Assembly: GCF_004011695.2 (NCBI RefSeq)
Contig: NC_082409.1
Coordinates: forward strand, 248,001 to 312,000
Length of the DNA stretch: 64,000 bases
Source of the DNA: Ascochyta rabiei
Lineage: Eukaryota; Ascomycota; Dothideomycetes; Pleosporales; Didymellaceae
Direction of reading: 5' to 3'
Part shown: one piece after another, positions 1-10,159 of the stretch
Layout of the letters: every line of letters starts with the position of its first letter
Numbering within the stretch: the stretch's first letter is position 1
Notes under the pieces: model-generated
Told to the model about the DNA's origin: nothing
Seen by the model: the letters and a program-made list of their open reading frames with translations, nothing else
Database searches by the model: none
Made by a program: the position numbers and the translations under genes

Positions 1-2406
1 TACCTAGATAATGTCCTTATTTACAGTAGCAGGTCTAGGATAGACTACTTAGGGAAGGTTAGCAGAGTCCTTACGCTCCTACGTAAGGTAGGGCTGTATC
101 TAGATCCTAAAAAGTATATATTTATAACAAAGAAAGTATACTACCTAGGATATATTATAGAAGCTAGAAAGGATATTTATCCTAATTCTAAGAAGGTTAA
201 GGCTATCTGTAATTAGGAAGCCCTATAGTCTTTACGCAGGGTCTACAGTTTCCTAGGGTTTACTAACTTCTACTAGGACTTTATCCTAGCCTTCTCTAAT
301 ATTACTACCCTACTTAATTAACTTACAGGGAAGGATATCCTGTTTAGGTAGGGGCAGGAGGAGGACGTAGCGTTCTACTGGCTAAAGAACACATTTTTAA
401 CAGAACTAGTCCTAGCCTAGTAGGACCCTAAGTAAGAAACACTATTAGAGGCAGACTACTTTAGTAAGGCGCTAGGTAGCTGCCTTTCTTAATAGTATAG
501 GAAGGTGCTTTACCTAGTAGTATATTACTCTGCTATACTTATAACAGAATAATAGAACTACACTATCTATAATAAGGAGTTAACTGCTGTTATAAAGTGC
601 CTAGGGGTCTAGGCAGCTAAATTAGGGTCTGTTACTAGGCTGTTTACTATCCTAACTAACTATAAGAACCTCTAGTACTTTACTACAGCGCGTAGGCTAA
701 GTAAGAGGCAGTACTAATAGGCAGAGGAGCTGTTAAAGTTCTGTTTCTACCTTTGCTTCTGCCTAGGGCGCCTAGCAGCCTAACTAGATGCGCTAAGCTG
801 CTAGGAACAGGACTACAATAGGAGGTTAGGGGGGGTCTATAGGATAATAACCCTAGTTTCAGTATTAGCAGTTAGTATACTAGACCCTAGTATACCTCTA
901 CTTTTTATTAATATATATATATAATTACTGTAGAATAAAGGTATTTAGCAGGACGTAGGGTATATAGTGCGCCTATCTACTATCTATAATAGGGCCTGCT
1001 AGTTCCCTTCTAAGGCTAAGACTACTTAGTAAATTGCAGATTGCACGCTTAGTGCTTATGGCACGCTACTATAGCGCAGGGTTACGTAGGTTCTGCGTTA
1101 GAAGCTACTTATAACTACAATAATCTAAAGGGCACATAAATCTAACCTAATAGGCTATCTAGGGGCTAACGCTACGTTCTATATTATTAGACGTAACTTC
1201 TACTAGAAGGGGATATTATAGGATGTTTAGTATTATATCTGTAACTACTACTGTTTTAGCGCGTATATATCGCAGCGCTAATAGTAGGGCTTACTCTAGC
1301 TATTGCCTATTACTAACTGTTTTTAGTCCTAGATTATAATAGACTTTATAGTTAACCTCTCTTAGGCTAATAAGAATATACAGTGCTATCTCCTAGTTAT
1401 TATAGATTCCCTCTCTAAGTATATGTAGCTTAAAGTAATAACTTTTATAATAGTAGAATATTGCGCTAAGGTCTTCTATAACATATAGTAGCAGTTCTAG
1501 GGCTTTCTAAGCGCTATTATTACAGACTACAGCTTAGACTAGCTAGGACGTTTTTAGATAACGTTGTGTAGCCTTATAGGGGTGGACTAGCTACTCTCTA
1601 CAGCCTACTACCCCTAGACAGACAGAAGGACAGAGTGTGCTAACTAAGAGGTGTAGGCAGTCCTATAGGTTATAGTTAACTTTAAACAGAATAACTAGCC
1701 TAACTGTCTTTTAGCCTGCTAACTAGCACTTAACAATTACAACTCTTTAGTTACTAGAGTTAGTTCTAACCTACTCCTCTATAGTTATAATGTAGACCTC
1801 CTGTAGACAATAGTACTACTAACTGTTAGCTACAACACACTACAGAGACAGGTAGTCTATTTCCTAAACTACCTCTAGTAAGGTATAGAGCTTACCTAGG
1901 TAGCTATAGTATAGGTGCAACAACGTATCTAGAACACAATAGACTATAGCTATAGGCCTGCAGAGCAGTACTATATAGGAGATAGGGTGTAGTTTTCCCT
2001 CTATAATGTAAAAACTAATAGGCTAAGCTAGAAGCTTTACTAGTTATAAGCCCAGTATACAGTAGTTGCAGTTCCTACCCCTCTAACTATTACTCTAGAT
2101 TTGCTAGGTAACCTCTATAAGACAGTGCATGTAGACCTACTAGAATGTACAGCTTCTAACCTGTTACTAACACAGCGCCTATAGGAAAGTAGACTAGGCC
2201 TGCTAGTTATCTTAGAGGAGGATAACCTAACCCTAGCTAAATAGGAGGTAGAGTCTATTCTAAAAGAAAATAGGGCCTATAGGCAGAATAAGTTATAGGT
2301 CCTAGTTAAATAGAAGGGATATACAAAGCTAATATAGGAACTGCTAGAGGTGTTACAGGATATAATAGTATAGAAGGTCTTTATAGTAACACATACAGCA
2401 TATTAA
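1..2406 (+). pseudogene. gypsy-1 pol: RT, RNase H, integrase, chromodomain (RIP-degraded)
   Basis: One frame runs from base 1 to the TAA at 2404-2406 with no indel I can detect, interrupted only by stops (mostly TAG) at positions where Gln or Trp is expected. The opening residues YLDNVLIYS match the RT box YxDD (second Asp now Asn). Further on come the RT-to-RNase H connection, the integrase HHCC finger (about 1150-1260, ending in CNYYC), the DDE core (ITDY near 1520 where SDRG is usual, then LSTAYYP near 1600) and a chromodomain (about 2250-2370, with VLVK, a RIP stop, then KGY). A functional copy would make an RNA-copying, DNA-integrating polyprotein; this one cannot be translated. Confidence 0.9.
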
Positions 2407-2609
2407 AAATAGATATAGAGAAGAAGAAACTTTTATTATTTATAATAACCCTTATAGGGTCCTATTAGGAGATGCTGCGTAGAGCACGCAGCCTAGCGTA
2501 GAAGAGCTTAGGGACCTTACAGTGTTAGCATAACGCCACCTTAGGCTCTATACTACTAGACTAACAGCATTAAGCCTTAATACTTAAAAAAGATAGAGTT
2601 GTTAACAGA

Positions 2610-3731
2610 TAGGGAGTAACAGGCAGTAGTAGCTACGTTCTAGGCCTAGTTCCACGCAATGCAGCAGCGGCAGTTAACCTTATAGTTGTTATTATTATCT
2701 ACCTTATCTAACTTAATAGTGCTGCTATGTATTAGCTGTAATATCTCCTTAAAGTTGTAGTAGGGCGTGTGCAGCTCTATAACAGATAGTAAGTAGTAAT
2801 AGTAGGTAAATATGCGCAGCTCTATAGAGGAGGAGAAATAGTAATAGTGTAGGGGCATAGGTAACTCTATAAGGGAGGGAGCGTAGCAACAGCACAGGGG
2901 TGTAGGCAACTTAATAGGGGAAGGAGAGTAGTAACAGTAGGGAGGTAAGCAGAGCTAACAGATAAATAAGCAACGCTTATTAGAGGAGTTAGAGTAGTAG
3001 TAGTAGGATAAGCAGGATAGTAGAGTATACTCTAGGCAGCAGCAAAGCATAGTAAGTAGGTGCTTAACTTAGTTAATAGCATCCTTTAGATTAAGTTAGC
3101 TGCACACCTAATATAGGTAGAAAAACTTACAGTAGTATAGGCCTAGACTGCCTCTATCTAGTTTATGCGCTTAGTTTAGGACTAGAAGGCTAACCCTATA
3201 GTAGCTATAAACTACTAGAGGTATGTATTAAGCTAGTTACTGCTATAACGCCTAGACAACAGCGTAGTAGGCAGGGTAACCTAGGTACTAGGCTTAGTAG
3301 GGGCATAGGCAGCGTAAGAGGTAGTTAGCTACTTTACTAGCGTAGGGTTAGCTAGGGCTAAGTTAAGAGCAGCCTTGTATACCTGCTAATGCTTATAGTA
3401 GGCGCCTAATAAGACTGTTATATTAGAAAGGAAGACCTACAGGGGCGCTAAGGGGGTAACTAACAGTAGAAGACAGGCTAACGCCCTTAGTTAGCCTTAT
3501 TACTGCCTATACTCTAGGTGCTAGGCGTCTTAATATAGGCGTTACTGTGCCGGTGCACACGGTGACTTCCTTAGTAAGAACTAGGATGCTTAGCTAGTGT
3601 ACGTAATCTGGCCGGCAGAGGGGTATAAGAGACCTTGACAGGAACTGTTAAGGCAGGACACCTACGACAACAACTAGAAACACTTACTTATGGAATTCAA
3701 CTACCGTATCACCCGTCTCTTCGACCCTTAA
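2610..3731 (+). pseudogene. post-pol reading frame of gypsy-1, Gln-rich then Cys-rich
   Basis: Downstream of the chromodomain stop a Gln-rich frame (many TAG in CAG context, about 2770-3050) is followed by another frame, from about 3063 to TAA at 3729-3731, that reads well if TAG is taken as Gln/Trp. The second frame contains FTSVGLARAKLRAALYTC and later YCLYSRC and RYCAGAH, which could be a zinc-knuckle-like Cys/His cluster, and it ends in LFDP. The change of frame near 3050 could be an intron or an old indel. I do not recognise the family. It might be an accessory ORF of the retrotransposon or a fragment of another element. It lies in sense orientation relative to pol. Confidence 0.5.
2772..2951 (+). 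repeat. 45-bp tandem repeat, four copies
   Basis: Units start at 2772, 2817, 2862 and 2907, an exact 45-bp period beginning cagctctat/taactctat/caacttaat. The period is a multiple of three, so the array encodes a 15-residue Gln-rich unit in the frame of the post-pol reading frame. Confidence 0.8.
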
Positions 3732-4680
3732 CAATGATGATGATAAGTATCCTTCCTGATGTGCCTACTAACGAGATGCTTCGATACTTATACTGGAACA
3801 TTACTAGCGCGCACTAACACCTTAACTACTATTAGTTAGGAATATAGGGCTAGGATAGAGACATATACTTAGATGTACTGCTTAAAGTTATACTAGGTGT
3901 AGTAGAGCTTAGTATTTATAGTAAAGAGGTTATTATTATGCACGTAAGTGCGCTTACGCTTAGCACAGGTATAGCATATTTTACTAGCGCTAGGAATATA
4001 GTTAGCTGTAGAAGGTTAGTAGGTAAGTAGACCTATAATAGAAGTAGAACACGTATAAGGCTAACTAGTAAGGATAGTAAGGAGGTAGTATAGGCAGCAC
4101 AGGACAGCGCTAGCAGAGACAGGGACTAGGTCCTTATTATCTAAATTGCTCTTAACCTTATAGTTGCCTATACAACAGCAGTAAGCTTTCTATATATATA
4201 GTTAGGCTCTGCAACTAAATTAGAAACTATAGAAAAAAATATACTAGAGGAATGTTAAAGGTAGAGGGGACGGACTGCAGCAGACTATAACCGCCCCCTC
4301 TAGGGGGACTACTAGCTCCTTAGCTGGTAGCCTAATAGCTGTAACTAGAAGTAATAACAGATATTGCAGATTAAGCGTAGGTGTATTAAAAAAAAAATAG
4401 GGTAGGTATAATATAGGTAGGTTAGGTAGGAGTATAGAGTAGTACAGTAGCTAACTTAGGCAGGTGCACTAGGTAAAACAAAAACAACCTAGGTGTGTGT
4501 AGGGACCACCCTAGGTAAACAACAGACTAGACTAGTAGCTAACCTACTAAGAGGTAGACCCTTACGCAAACACAACTAGCTCTAGGGTTTACCTGCTACT
4601 AGCGTCCCCCTAGTCTATGCATAACGCAGAAAGGACCCTATAAAATACATTTAGCTAGAGAGAGATAGGGAAAGGAGGTA
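3732..4680. other. 3' untranslated region of gypsy-1
   Basis: No coding frame that I can support. It holds a G/C stem (gaggggacgg near 4263 with cgccccctc near 4292), an A-run at 4386-4395 and the purine-rich tract at about 4657-4678 just before the LTR. RIP is weak at the left end (up to about 3835) and strong after it. Confidence 0.5.
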
Positions 4681-4835
4681 TGTTATAGGCTTAGACCTTG
4701 TCTAAGCCTTAAGTAAGATAGGGCAGTTACATGCCCTACAGACATATTAGAAGGACACGCAACGTGTTACCTCCTTAAGAGATATAATACCATATCAACC
4801 CTTATTGCATCCCACCCTAAGGCCAGTCCATAACA
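4681..4835 (+). repeat. 155-bp 3' LTR of gypsy-1
   Basis: It begins TGTTATAGGC and ends GTCCATAACA, an LTR-like TG...CA with inverted ends. It is almost identical to the solo copy at 21533-21687, which has a 5-bp target duplication. The upstream neighbour is a purine tract, as expected for a 3' LTR. The first five bases after it (tagag) do not match its left flank, consistent with an element whose other end is outside the window. Confidence 0.8.
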
Positions 4836-5027
4836 TAGAGTAGTAACATTATTGTCTAGTAATACACTTCTCTCTAAATTAGAATATTTATTTATTAATA
4901 TAGATATAGACAAATTGTTTTTGTATATAGACAATATATCTTTCTTTTTTAGGCTTAGTTAAAGTATAAGATTTAGCTATAGCATAGGTATACTAGTGTT
5001 AAATTAGATAGTAATTATAATAAGTTA
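4836..5027. other. AT-rich spacer
   Basis: RIP-altered sequence between the gypsy-1 LTR and the next element. No coding frame or recognisable repeat was seen. Confidence 0.5.
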
Positions 5028-5804
5028 ATGTACTCTATAGACAAGCTACTTACTAAGTAAGCTGCTTACTTTTAGTAAGCCTCTACTAAACTACTCTTTA
5101 CATACTAATGCCTTCTTTACAACTCTATTTAGATGCGTTAAAAAAAGCTTAGATATAGATTGTGCTTTAGGCTCTTAAATAAGATGTAAAACTCTCTTAG
5201 TAGAACGCTGCTGCTATCTATAAGGTTCTATAATCTATACTAAGTAGATAATATATAGAACATCCTTTACGTGCTAATTCTATAGCTAACTTGCAGAAGC
5301 TAGATAACAATAAGGAGAGAGTAATTATTAAACATGTTCCTAAGCTGGACGCGTAAGGATGTTCCTCTTACCTCTTAGATGTAGCTACTATAGCTAATTC
5401 TTTGCGCGCTAAGCATAATCTAGGCCCTATCAGCGCAAACTAGCCTAGTATGTTTGTTAAGCAGCACCTAGAGCTTATAGTTAAGTTTAATTGCAAGTGT
5501 AACTATAAGAGAGCCCTCTGTAAGGATCCTAAGATTCTATAGGGCTAGTTTAGCCTAGTAGCTAACACTAAAGCTAAGTATAGTATCTAGGATAAAGACA
5601 CGTATAACTTTAACAAGACAGGCTTTATAATAGGCCAGATCTCCTAAGGAGCAGTTGTTACAGCTTCAGAACAACGAGGTCAGCCAAAGGCAGTCCAGCC
5701 AGGCAACTGGGAGTGGGCTACAGCTATAGTAGGCATCAATGCCAAAGGATAGGCCATTCCTGCCTTCCTCATCTTTAAGGCCCATCACCACCTCTCTGCC
5801 TGAG
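5028..5804 (+). pseudogene. pogo-like DDE1 transposase, 3'-truncated
   Basis: It starts after a TA with ATGTACTC, a RIP variant of the inverted repeat ACGTACYC seen in the P1 elements. The frame from the ATG at about 5109 reads as the N-terminal HTH and CENP-B-like region and then the start of the DDE1 domain (YNFNKTGFIIG, then ATAIVGINAKG). It ends abruptly near 5804 in the middle of the catalytic domain, where non-repetitive DNA begins. The last 160 bases carry almost no RIP while the first 600 carry many stops. Compare the fuller relative at 28509-29798. Confidence 0.8.
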
Positions 5805-6463
5805 CAGGCTGTACGGGCGGAGACGCAAGGCTCTATAACCAATGTGCGGCTGACCGTGTTGCCCCGCGGAGAGAGGTTGCGTGTGGTCCATTTGCGGACG
5901 CTGCAGGCGCCTCCAATTTTAGGTGGCCAGTCACTAGTGCAACAGCAGTCGACACAGCCCGCACCATGTGTTGAGAAGCGTTGCGACGCGACATTGTTCT
6001 TCCTACGCAGTCCTACTAATGTCCTAATACGCTAGTTTCTGCGAGAACAGCATGCAAAGCCTCACTCTAAGAAGCACCTCCATCAACTTCACCCTCGTTA
6101 CTGGACGCGATCTCACGGCTAGCATTACATCTCGAGAGAAGGTTCTTAACGCCCTGATTTATTACAAAGCTAGAGTCATATTCACTTCCGCTCCAATGCA
6201 CTTCTTGCCGTTTCTTGGATGTTTGGTGCTGTTGATGTTGATGGAATTCAGTCTGCACTCAATTGTGATATGGAGCTGGGTACTGACGATCCGCGTACAT
6301 ACATAAAACTCTAAGTTTATGTAGCGCGCGGGCAGCGACATCATAATCGCTGACGAAACGTGGCCAACCTTGGAGAGTCGAGTTGATGGCGCTGTATCTG
6401 GACGAACCAAGAGGGCGAGTAAGCCACGTGAACCTTAAGATAGTAGCGGTTCGGTCTTGCACG
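5805..6463. other. host intergenic DNA
   Basis: Normal base composition and no RIP. Short open frames exist on both strands but none has a recognisable domain. It lies directly downstream of the MYND gene and probably includes its 3' untranslated region. Confidence 0.5.
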
Positions 6464-7831
6464 TTATGCGAAGATCGCCCTCGTGTGCAACGCATCCTCC
6501 TCGTCCTCCCCACTATCGTCTTCGCTGTCGCCGAACATATCCTCCTCCTCCTTCACAGCTGCGTCCCACATCTCCTTGTTGGTCCTGCGATGTATGTCCG
6601 ACGGCCGTTCAGACGCCAGACTGACCGCGTCCTCAACTGCCCAATCGAAGTAGCCCCAGATGCGATTGAGACTCATGTCGTCAAGAAGCTCTGCGCCTGT
6701 CCTTGTATCACCTTGCAGGCGTATATGTTTCAGTGTGTCTTCGATCTCATACGCCGAATCCTTTTCTGCGATCTTCCGAGCATTTTCGAGCAACTCAAGA
6801 GCTCCCTGTGTCTGCCACCACGCCTGATAGCCGTAGTCAAGGACAAGCTGCATCTCTTCCGTGGAGCCGGCTGAAGTATACTCGGGGAGGTCATCAAGCC
6901 ACTCGTCCGGTCGGAGAACTCCAGAGATTACGGAGGGGTTGGCTTCTGTAAGCTTTGCCCCAAGAATTTTGACGTGGCGGGCAATTTTGAGTTCCATGGC
7001 TAACAGGTTAACGGAGCTCTGCTTGTAAAGGTGGGTCGACAATGGGCTGCGGACCACAGCAGTTTCGATGCGAATCTGAAGCTCTCGGGGTAGATGTTTA
7101 GACGCAGCCGCAATGACCTTTCGCACGAGCCTGACATTGATGGTGTCTTGGATGAGCTTCAACTTAAGCAGTACCAGCGCGGTGATGTGATGAGGGTCTC
7201 CGTATTCGCCCGTGACGTAGCTTGGGTCTTCGTAGACATTGGCGTTCTTCACGTCCAGGAATGGCAGGTCCATGTTGCCCCAGTCGTAGTGCGAATCCTG
7301 GCCCGCCGTAGCATACCATTTGATGAAGTCGTAGCACTCCTGATCTTGATCCAGCTGAAGCAACACGGCTGGCATTATTTGTCGGAGGCCCATGTTGTCA
7401 CTCCGACAGAGGCGCATCATGTCCATCAGATGAGAATGACCCTCTTTAACGCCGTCAAAGGTTCCCATTTTTCGCAGCGAGTTCAACAAGGCGAATCGAG
7501 CTCTCATGTATGGTCGAGTGGGGAGCACGCCCCAGAAGTGCCCGGAACTCCGCTCGAACAAGTTGCCAGGCCACATGGGATCCGTTGAGTTGCGGACACC
7601 GTCCTCTTCGGCCTCAAGCCTCTTGCGACACTTATTGATTTCACTGCAGGCACACTTGTGCCGTGCCCTGTGCTCGATTTGGTGGTTCTTGGTACAGTAG
7701 CGCACGGCTTTGCAGCCAGCGCATATGAGAAGAGGTTTGTGCGTGTCTCCAGTGCCGCAGTGAGCGCATCGATGCTTCAACGAGCCCCGTGGGCCTCGCG
7801 CAAAGTTGCTGATTACGTTGGCAGAGGCCAT
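6464..7831 (-). CDS. MYND-type zinc-finger protein, 455 aa
   Basis: An uninterrupted frame of 456 codons. I start it at the ATG at 7829-7831 (MASANVISN); the open frame extends about 80 bases further upstream but without an ATG. Residues 22-62 form an MYND finger: C22-x2-C25, C37-x2-C40, then YC46, H50 and H58-K-x2-C62. His replaces the usual Cys at position 50. MYND fingers bind Pro-rich peptides in partner proteins. The remaining 390 residues match nothing I recognise, and no SET domain is evident. The C-terminus is very acidic (GDSEDDSGEDEEDA). The role is unknown. A pogo-like transposon sits 122 bp upstream of the start codon and probably limits or replaces its promoter. Confidence 0.85.
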   Translation of the reverse strand: MASANVISNFARGPRGSLKHRCAHCGTGDTHKPLLICAGCKAVRYCTKNHQIEHRARHKCACSEINKCRKRLEAEEDGVRNSTDPMWPGNLFERSSGHFWGVLPTRPYMRARFALLNSLRKMGTFDGVKEGHSHLMDMMRLCRSDNMGLRQIMPAVLLQLDQDQECYDFIKWYATAGQDSHYDWGNMDLPFLDVKNANVYEDPSYVTGEYGDPHHITALVLLKLKLIQDTINVRLVRKVIAAASKHLPRELQIRIETAVVRSPLSTHLYKQSSVNLLAMELKIARHVKILGAKLTEANPSVISGVLRPDEWLDDLPEYTSAGSTEEMQLVLDYGYQAWWQTQGALELLENARKIAEKDSAYEIEDTLKHIRLQGDTRTGAELLDDMSLNRIWGYFDWAVEDAVSLASERPSDIHRRTNKEMWDAAVKEEEDMFGDSEDDSGEDEEDALHTRAIFA

Positions 7832-8982
7832 GCTGATGCTTGTAGGTGTAAGAGTGGGCGAAATGAATGATGGACTGCGAGGCCACAGAGCCTGAAAAGG
7901 CGGAACAAACAAACCAGGCTACACGAAGGCGGGCGGAGCAGATTGCTAGCTTACCGTGTCTGTGCGCGCAACGCCCGGATTCGCGCAACGCCCGCTTTTT
8001 ACTAGTAAAAACACCAAAATCTCTTATTTTAAAAGCTAATTAACTCTACTATTAGTAGATATAAAGACAGACTAACTTTCTATTAGAAAGATACTCTATT
8101 TATATAGATCTATAAGCTAGTAGTAATTTTATTCTATAATATATAGTATTAGCTATAATAATATTTTTTACGAGTAGAGTAAAAGCTCTAAAACTTTAAT
8201 AGAACTCTTAAATATTTGAATTTAGAGTATAAACCCTAGTCTGTAGAGTATCTTTAGTATAGGACTTTTTTTAGTATCTAACGTGGTTCCTTATATATAC
8301 TACTTTTAGCTACTTTTAACTTTATATTTTTAGGAAAAGTAGTGTATATACTTTAACGCGTTGTAACTTAACAACTATAGTAGCTGTTAACAAAGCGCTT
8401 ATAGCAATTAATGCGCTAAAACTAGGCAAAAAACTTATATATTAGCATTTTGCTAACAAGTTTAGCGTTAATTACTTAACTCTGTCCTGCTAACATTAAC
8501 GCGTATAGGCGTTACAGGAGACTAAGGACATTAACTAATAACTGCTTAACCTAGAATAAGAGAGAGAGCTAATAAAGTATATAGATGTGCTTACTAAGCG
8601 TAATCTACTACCTATATAAGATATAATACTGAATTTCGCGTTATCTATAGCTTAAAATCTAGTCTCTAATAGCTAGGTTACTTACTTTCTCTACAACTAT
8701 AACAATAAGCTTACCTTACAGTAGACTAACACTATAGATGCTACCTGTTACTTAGCTAACTTATACAATAAATATAAGCTCTACTTTAACCTTCTATAGT
8801 AGAAGATTACTAAATACTCTATTAAGAGCTGCTATATATATAATATAGATAAGAAGAGCTTTATAATAGGAGTAGTAGGTAGATTGAAATAAGTGTTTAG
8901 TAAGCGCAGATAGGATAAGAAGGAAGTTAAAATAACACTTTAAGATGATAATAGAGAGTGGATTTTAGTGCTAGTATGTACC

Positions 8983-9234
8983 TACGGTGGCAAAAGGGTA
9001 GGGGTTAGGTAGGGGTAGGGTACATCACGTGATGTACCCCTACCGTACCCTACCCCTACCCACGCTAATTCCATGCCAAGAGGGTAGGGGTAGGGTAGGG
9101 TCCACATGGGGTACGGGTAGGGGTAGGGTAGGGTCCACATGGGGTAGGGGTAGGGGTAGGGTAGGGTCTACATGGGGTACAGGTAGGGGTTAGGTAGGGG
9201 TTGGGTAGAGGTTAGGTAGGGTAGGTGTCGGCGT
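8983..9234. repeat. G-rich subterminal minisatellite, left block
   Basis: Irregular repeats of ggtaggggtagggt mixed with gtccacatgggg. It contains the palindrome GGGTACATCAC/GTGATGTACCC at about 9018-9039. The block is the reverse complement of the right end of the larger element (20527-20752). It resembles telomeric DNA in composition but is not TTAGGG repeats. Confidence 0.8.
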
Positions 9235-9526
9235 GTAACTCTTTAACTAAAGCAGGTATAGTAAAACTCTGTACTATAGCAATGTAGAGCAAGAAAAGCG
9301 CTTTTAAACGGTCCATATACCGTGAGATTCCGATTAAAACTAGTGGAGCTAGAGCAGTTGCTACGTAGGCCTATATTGTAACGACCTAGAATTTACACAA
9401 CAACTGCTGTACCTCTACTAGTTTTAATCGGAATTGCACGGAATATAGACTGTTAGAAAGCGCTTGTTTTGCTCTATATTCCTGTAGTACAAAGTTTTAT
9501 AATCACTGCTTTAATTAAAGAGTTAC
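9235..9526. repeat. 292-bp foldback (inverted repeat) unit 1
   Basis: Two arms of about 126 bp in inverted orientation around a loop of about 40 bp; outer ends gtaactctttaac and gttaaag/agttac. It is the diverged twin of unit 2: the arms differ by scattered changes, many of the RIP type. The transcript would fold into a long hairpin. Confidence 0.85.
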
Positions 9527-9584
9527 ACGCTAACACCTACGGGCCCTACTTAGGCCTACCTCTTTCCTACCTCTACCCCTACCT

Positions 9585-9876
9585 GTAACTCTTTAACTAA
9601 AGCAGGTATTGCAAAACTTTGTACTACAGAAATGTAGAGCAAGACAGGCGCTTTCAAACAGTCTATATACCGTGAGATTCCAATTAAAACTGGTGGAGCT
9701 AGAGCAGTTGTTACGTAGGCCTACATTGTAACGACCTAGGATTTACACAACAACTGCTCTAGCTCCACCAGTTTTGATCGGAATCTCACGGTATATGGAC
9801 CGTTTGAAAGCGCTTGTCTTGCTCAACATTTCTGTCGTACAAAGTTTTGCAATACCTGCTTTAGTTAAAGAGTTAC
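9585..9876. repeat. 292-bp foldback (inverted repeat) unit 2
   Basis: Same length and plan as unit 1: arms of about 126 bp that pair almost perfectly (for example gcaaaactttgtac with gtacaaagttttgc) and a 40-bp loop (9711-9750). It is separated from unit 1 by 58 bp and better preserved. No coding capacity. Confidence 0.9.
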
Positions 9877-10159
9877 ACGCTGACACCTACGGGCCCTACT
9901 TAGGCCTACCTCTTCCCTACAGACCCTACCCCAAACCCTACCCTACCCTACCCCTACCCCTGGTCCGTGCGGACTGTACCCTACCTCTACCCCACGCTAG
10001 AGGTACCCCTACCCTACCTCTACCCAACGTCCGTGCGGACCCTACCCTACCCCTACCCCATGTAGACCCTACCCCTACCCTACCCCTACCTCTGGTCCGT
10101 GCAGACCGTACCTAACCCCTACCTAACCCCGGGGTACCCCCTACCCTTTTGCCAGCGTA
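9877..10159. repeat. G-rich subterminal minisatellite, right block
   Basis: Written as C-rich on this strand: ccctaccctacccctacc interleaved with gtccgtgcggac, itself a short palindrome. It is the reverse complement of the left end of the larger element (14108-14390), sharing the ggtaccccctaccctttt terminus. Confidence 0.8.

Larger units (their letters stand above)
1..4835 (+). mobile_element. Ty3/gypsy chromovirus (gypsy-1), 3' part
   Basis: The element enters from outside the window. In order it shows reverse transcriptase, RNase H, integrase and chromodomain in one frame (1-2406), then a post-pol region with a tandem repeat and a second reading frame (2610-3731), an unassigned 3' stretch, a purine-rich tract (about 4657-4678, containing gatagggaaaggagg) and a short 3' LTR (4681-4835). 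RIP has converted many Gln and Trp codons to TAG. The 5' LTR and gag are not visible. The purine tract directly before TGTTAT is what ties the short LTR to this element. Confidence 0.85.
8983..10159. mobile_element. non-autonomous hAT-like element with G-rich ends
   Basis: The ends are inverted repeats TACGSTGGCAAAAGGGTAGG (S is G on the left, C on the right), flanked by a perfect 8-bp target duplication TATGTACC (8975-8982 and 10160-10167). Eight-bp duplications are typical of the hAT superfamily. The 1177-bp body has no transposase; it consists of two G-rich minisatellite blocks and two 292-bp foldback units. The same termini bound the 6.6 kb element at 14108-20752, its probable autonomous relative. 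Confidence 0.85.

Noticed and set aside
6383..7588. Plus-strand frames over the MYND gene
   Set aside because: Shadows of the minus-strand gene, without domains.
9774..10115. 113-codon open frame rich in Pro and Leu
   Set aside because: It is produced by the C-rich minisatellite and the foldback arm; no protein character.
8983..10159. Possible interstitial telomere because of ggtagggg/ggttagg tracts
   Set aside because: The repeats are irregular, not TTAGGG arrays, and are bounded by inverted termini and an 8-bp target duplication, so they are transposon ends.
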